The translations under genes were made by a program, and so were the position numbers. The notes beneath the pieces were generated by a model. That model worked only from the letters and a program-made list of their open reading frames with translations, was not told the origin of the DNA and did no database searches. From assembly GCA_024508675.1 (NCBI GenBank), contig JANINQ010000003.1, positions 471,382 to 535,381 on the forward strand: DNA of 64,000 nt, read 5' to 3'. The DNA comes from Afipia sp. (GTDB taxonomy: Bacteria; Pseudomonadota; Alphaproteobacteria; Rhizobiales; Xanthobacteraceae). Positions 62,849-64,000 of the stretch are shown one piece after another (positions within the stretch are counted from its first letter, which is position 1; every line of letters starts with the position of its first letter).

Positions 62849-63817
62849 ATGAAGTCTCTCGTCCGCGCGCTGGGTGCGCTTGCCGTCATTGCTGCCTCGA
62901 CCTGCGGCGCATCGGCCCAGAATTGGCCGACCCGGCCGATCCGCATGGTGGTGCCCTACACCCCCGGCGGCTACACCGACATGATGGCGCGCCTCGTCTC
63001 GGAGAAGATCGCGGCCTCGCTCGGACAGAGCATCGTCATCGAGAACAAGCCCGGCGCCAATGCCGTGATCGGCACCGATGTCGTCGCCAAGGCCGCGCCG
63101 GACGGTTATACCTTCGGCACCGTGATCGCGGCGCATTCGGTCAATCCATCGCTCAAGGCGAACCTGCCTTACGACACCGAAAAGAGCTTCACCTATGTCT
63201 CGCTGATGAGCGTCGCGCCGCTGATCCTGATCGCGACGCCGTCGCTGCCCGCCAAGAACATGCAGGAATTCATCGCGCTGGCGAAGTCGAAGCCCGGCCA
63301 GCTCAATTTCGCCTCCAGCGGCATTGGCGCGGCGGCGCACCTGACCATGGAAATGCTCAAGAACCGCGAGGGCATCAATCTCCAGCACGTGCCTTACAAG
63401 GGCACTGCGGGCGCGCTGCAGGATCTCGTCGGCGGCCAGATCAACGTGATGTTCGACATCATCGGCCCCTTGATGGAGCAGGTGCGCGCAGGCAACGCGC
63501 GGGCGCTCGGCGTTGCCTCGAAGGAGCGCGTGCCGGCGGCGGGCGATACGCCCACCCTGATCGAACAGGGCGTGAAGGATTTCACCTCCGGCACCTGGGC
63601 GGGCATCATCGCGCCTGCGGGCGTGCCCAAGGAAATCGTGGACCGCATGGCCGCCGAGGCCAAGAAGGCCCTCGCCGATCCCGAGCTGAAGAAGAAACTC
63701 GAGCAGCAGGGCATCGTCGCCATGGGCACCTCGCCTGAGGAGTTCAGGACCTTCGTGGGCGAGGAAGTCGCGCGCTGGAAGCAGGTCATCACCGCTGCCG
63801 ACATCAAGGTCGAGTAG
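62849..63817 (+). CDS. Bug-type (TTT) periplasmic substrate-binding protein
   Basis: A 322-residue extracytoplasmic binding protein of the tripartite tricarboxylate transport (TctC/Bug) family. The signal peptide (1-24, CGASAQ) is followed by PTRPIRMVVPYTPGGYTDMMARL, VIENKPGANAVIGTDVVAKAAPDGYT and VPYKGTAGALQDLVGGQINVMFD, the typical carboxylate-binding stretches. The ATG at 62849 has AAGGAAA nearby. The membrane partners TctAB are absent; orphan Bug proteins are common in the family, so the ligand is open. The convergent LysR-like gene may be unrelated or its regulator. Confidence 0.9.
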   Translation: MKSLVRALGALAVIAASTCGASAQNWPTRPIRMVVPYTPGGYTDMMARLVSEKIAASLGQSIVIENKPGANAVIGTDVVAKAAPDGYTFGTVIAAHSVNPSLKANLPYDTEKSFTYVSLMSVAPLILIATPSLPAKNMQEFIALAKSKPGQLNFASSGIGAAAHLTMEMLKNREGINLQHVPYKGTAGALQDLVGGQINVMFDIIGPLMEQVRAGNARALGVASKERVPAAGDTPTLIEQGVKDFTSGTWAGIIAPAGVPKEIVDRMAAEAKKALADPELKKKLEQQGIVAMGTSPEEFRTFVGEEVARWKQVITAADIKVE

Positions 63818-63841
63818 CACACATCGTGGCGCGGTGGCCTG

Positions 63842-64000
63842 CTAGCGCCGCGCCTCCCGCTTCACCGAAAGTCCCGCAGCCCTGCAGTGCCGCCGGACGG
63901 CGGCGGCGATTTCAGTCGCCGCGCGGCTGCGTGCGCGTCCGCTGCGCCAGATGATCGCGGCGGTGCGCGTCACACCCGGCTGGACGATTTCGATCTGCCG
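63842..64000 (-). CDS. C-terminal end of a LysR-type regulator, partial
   Basis: The last 52 residues of a gene that begins beyond the window. The frame reads RQIEIVQPGVTRTAAIIWRSGRARSRAATEI and continues to a TAG at 63842-63844. Patterns such as RTAAIIWRSGRARSRA fit the final beta-strand and helix of LysR effector domains. It is too short to say more than probable. Confidence 0.5.
   Translation of the reverse strand, partial: RQIEIVQPGVTRTAAIIWRSGRARSRAATEIAAAVRRHCRAAGLSVKREARR

Overview
The window looks like chromosomal DNA of an alphaproteobacterium of the order Hyphomicrobiales (Rhizobiales), most like the Bradyrhizobium/Rhodopseudomonas/Nitrobacter/Afipia group. This rests on gene content and order, not on a search: a suf operon in the order cysteine desulfurase-sufB-C-D-S-T-A, an NDUFA12-type complex I subunit, BA14K-family secreted proteins, an RNase E with a long insertion near its S1 domain, a B12-dependent ribonucleotide reductase, and palindromic intergenic repeats of types I know from these genomes. 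Most genes are GC-rich. One gene at 59401-60903 is clearly AT-richer.

Layout. 1-3.5 kb: argC end, a PaiB-like gene, an exported metallo-hydrolase and a DedA protein, all on the minus strand. 3.7-11.2 kb: parE, an SDR oxidoreductase, a secreted caspase-like protein (minus), a DEAD-box RNA helicase and a GGDEF diguanylate cyclase. 11.1-18.6 kb (minus): a TfoX-like gene and the seven-gene suf operon for Fe-S cluster assembly. 18.8-23.4 kb: an alpha/beta hydrolase, a GST gene with a small upstream ORF and an operator-rich promoter, anmK, tyrS and a thioesterase. 23.3-30.4 kb: a 1208-residue AsmA/YhdP-like envelope protein, a one-cysteine Bcp peroxiredoxin with a histone-like tail, an M23 peptidase and a DMT exporter. 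30.4-40.6 kb: prfB with its programmed frameshift, PBP1A, an AmiC-type amidase, RNase E and an aminotransferase.

40.7-51.2 kb: an M48 protease, a DsbA-like protein, aroQ, accB-accC, a three-gene phosphorelay cassette (histidine kinase, single-domain response regulator, REC-HWE kinase), aat, a DUF2155 protein and the NDUFA12-like gene. 51.3-59.3 kb: an MscS channel, two BA14K paralogues, a second DMT exporter and nrdJ with NrdR-like boxes and a roughly 400-nt leader. 59.4-64 kb: an AT-rich ATPase/TOPRIM gene that resembles phage-defence nucleases, a block of intergenic repeats, a luciferase-like oxidoreductase, a small membrane ORF, a Bug-type binding protein and the end of a LysR-like gene.

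Functional groups: Fe-S cluster biogenesis (suf), envelope construction and remodelling (PBP1A, AmiC, M23, AnmK, AsmA-like, DedA), protein synthesis (tyrS, prfB, aat), RNA turnover (rne, rhlE), fatty acid and aromatic precursor synthesis (accBC, aroQ) and signalling. The most novel-looking signals are the triple ATGC-N4-GCAT operator array around a TTGACA promoter at 20.4 kb, the AT-rich OLD/PARIS-like gene at 59.4 kb, and the pair of oppositely oriented palindromic elements abutting aroQ. No rRNA, tRNA, CRISPR array or transposase was seen.
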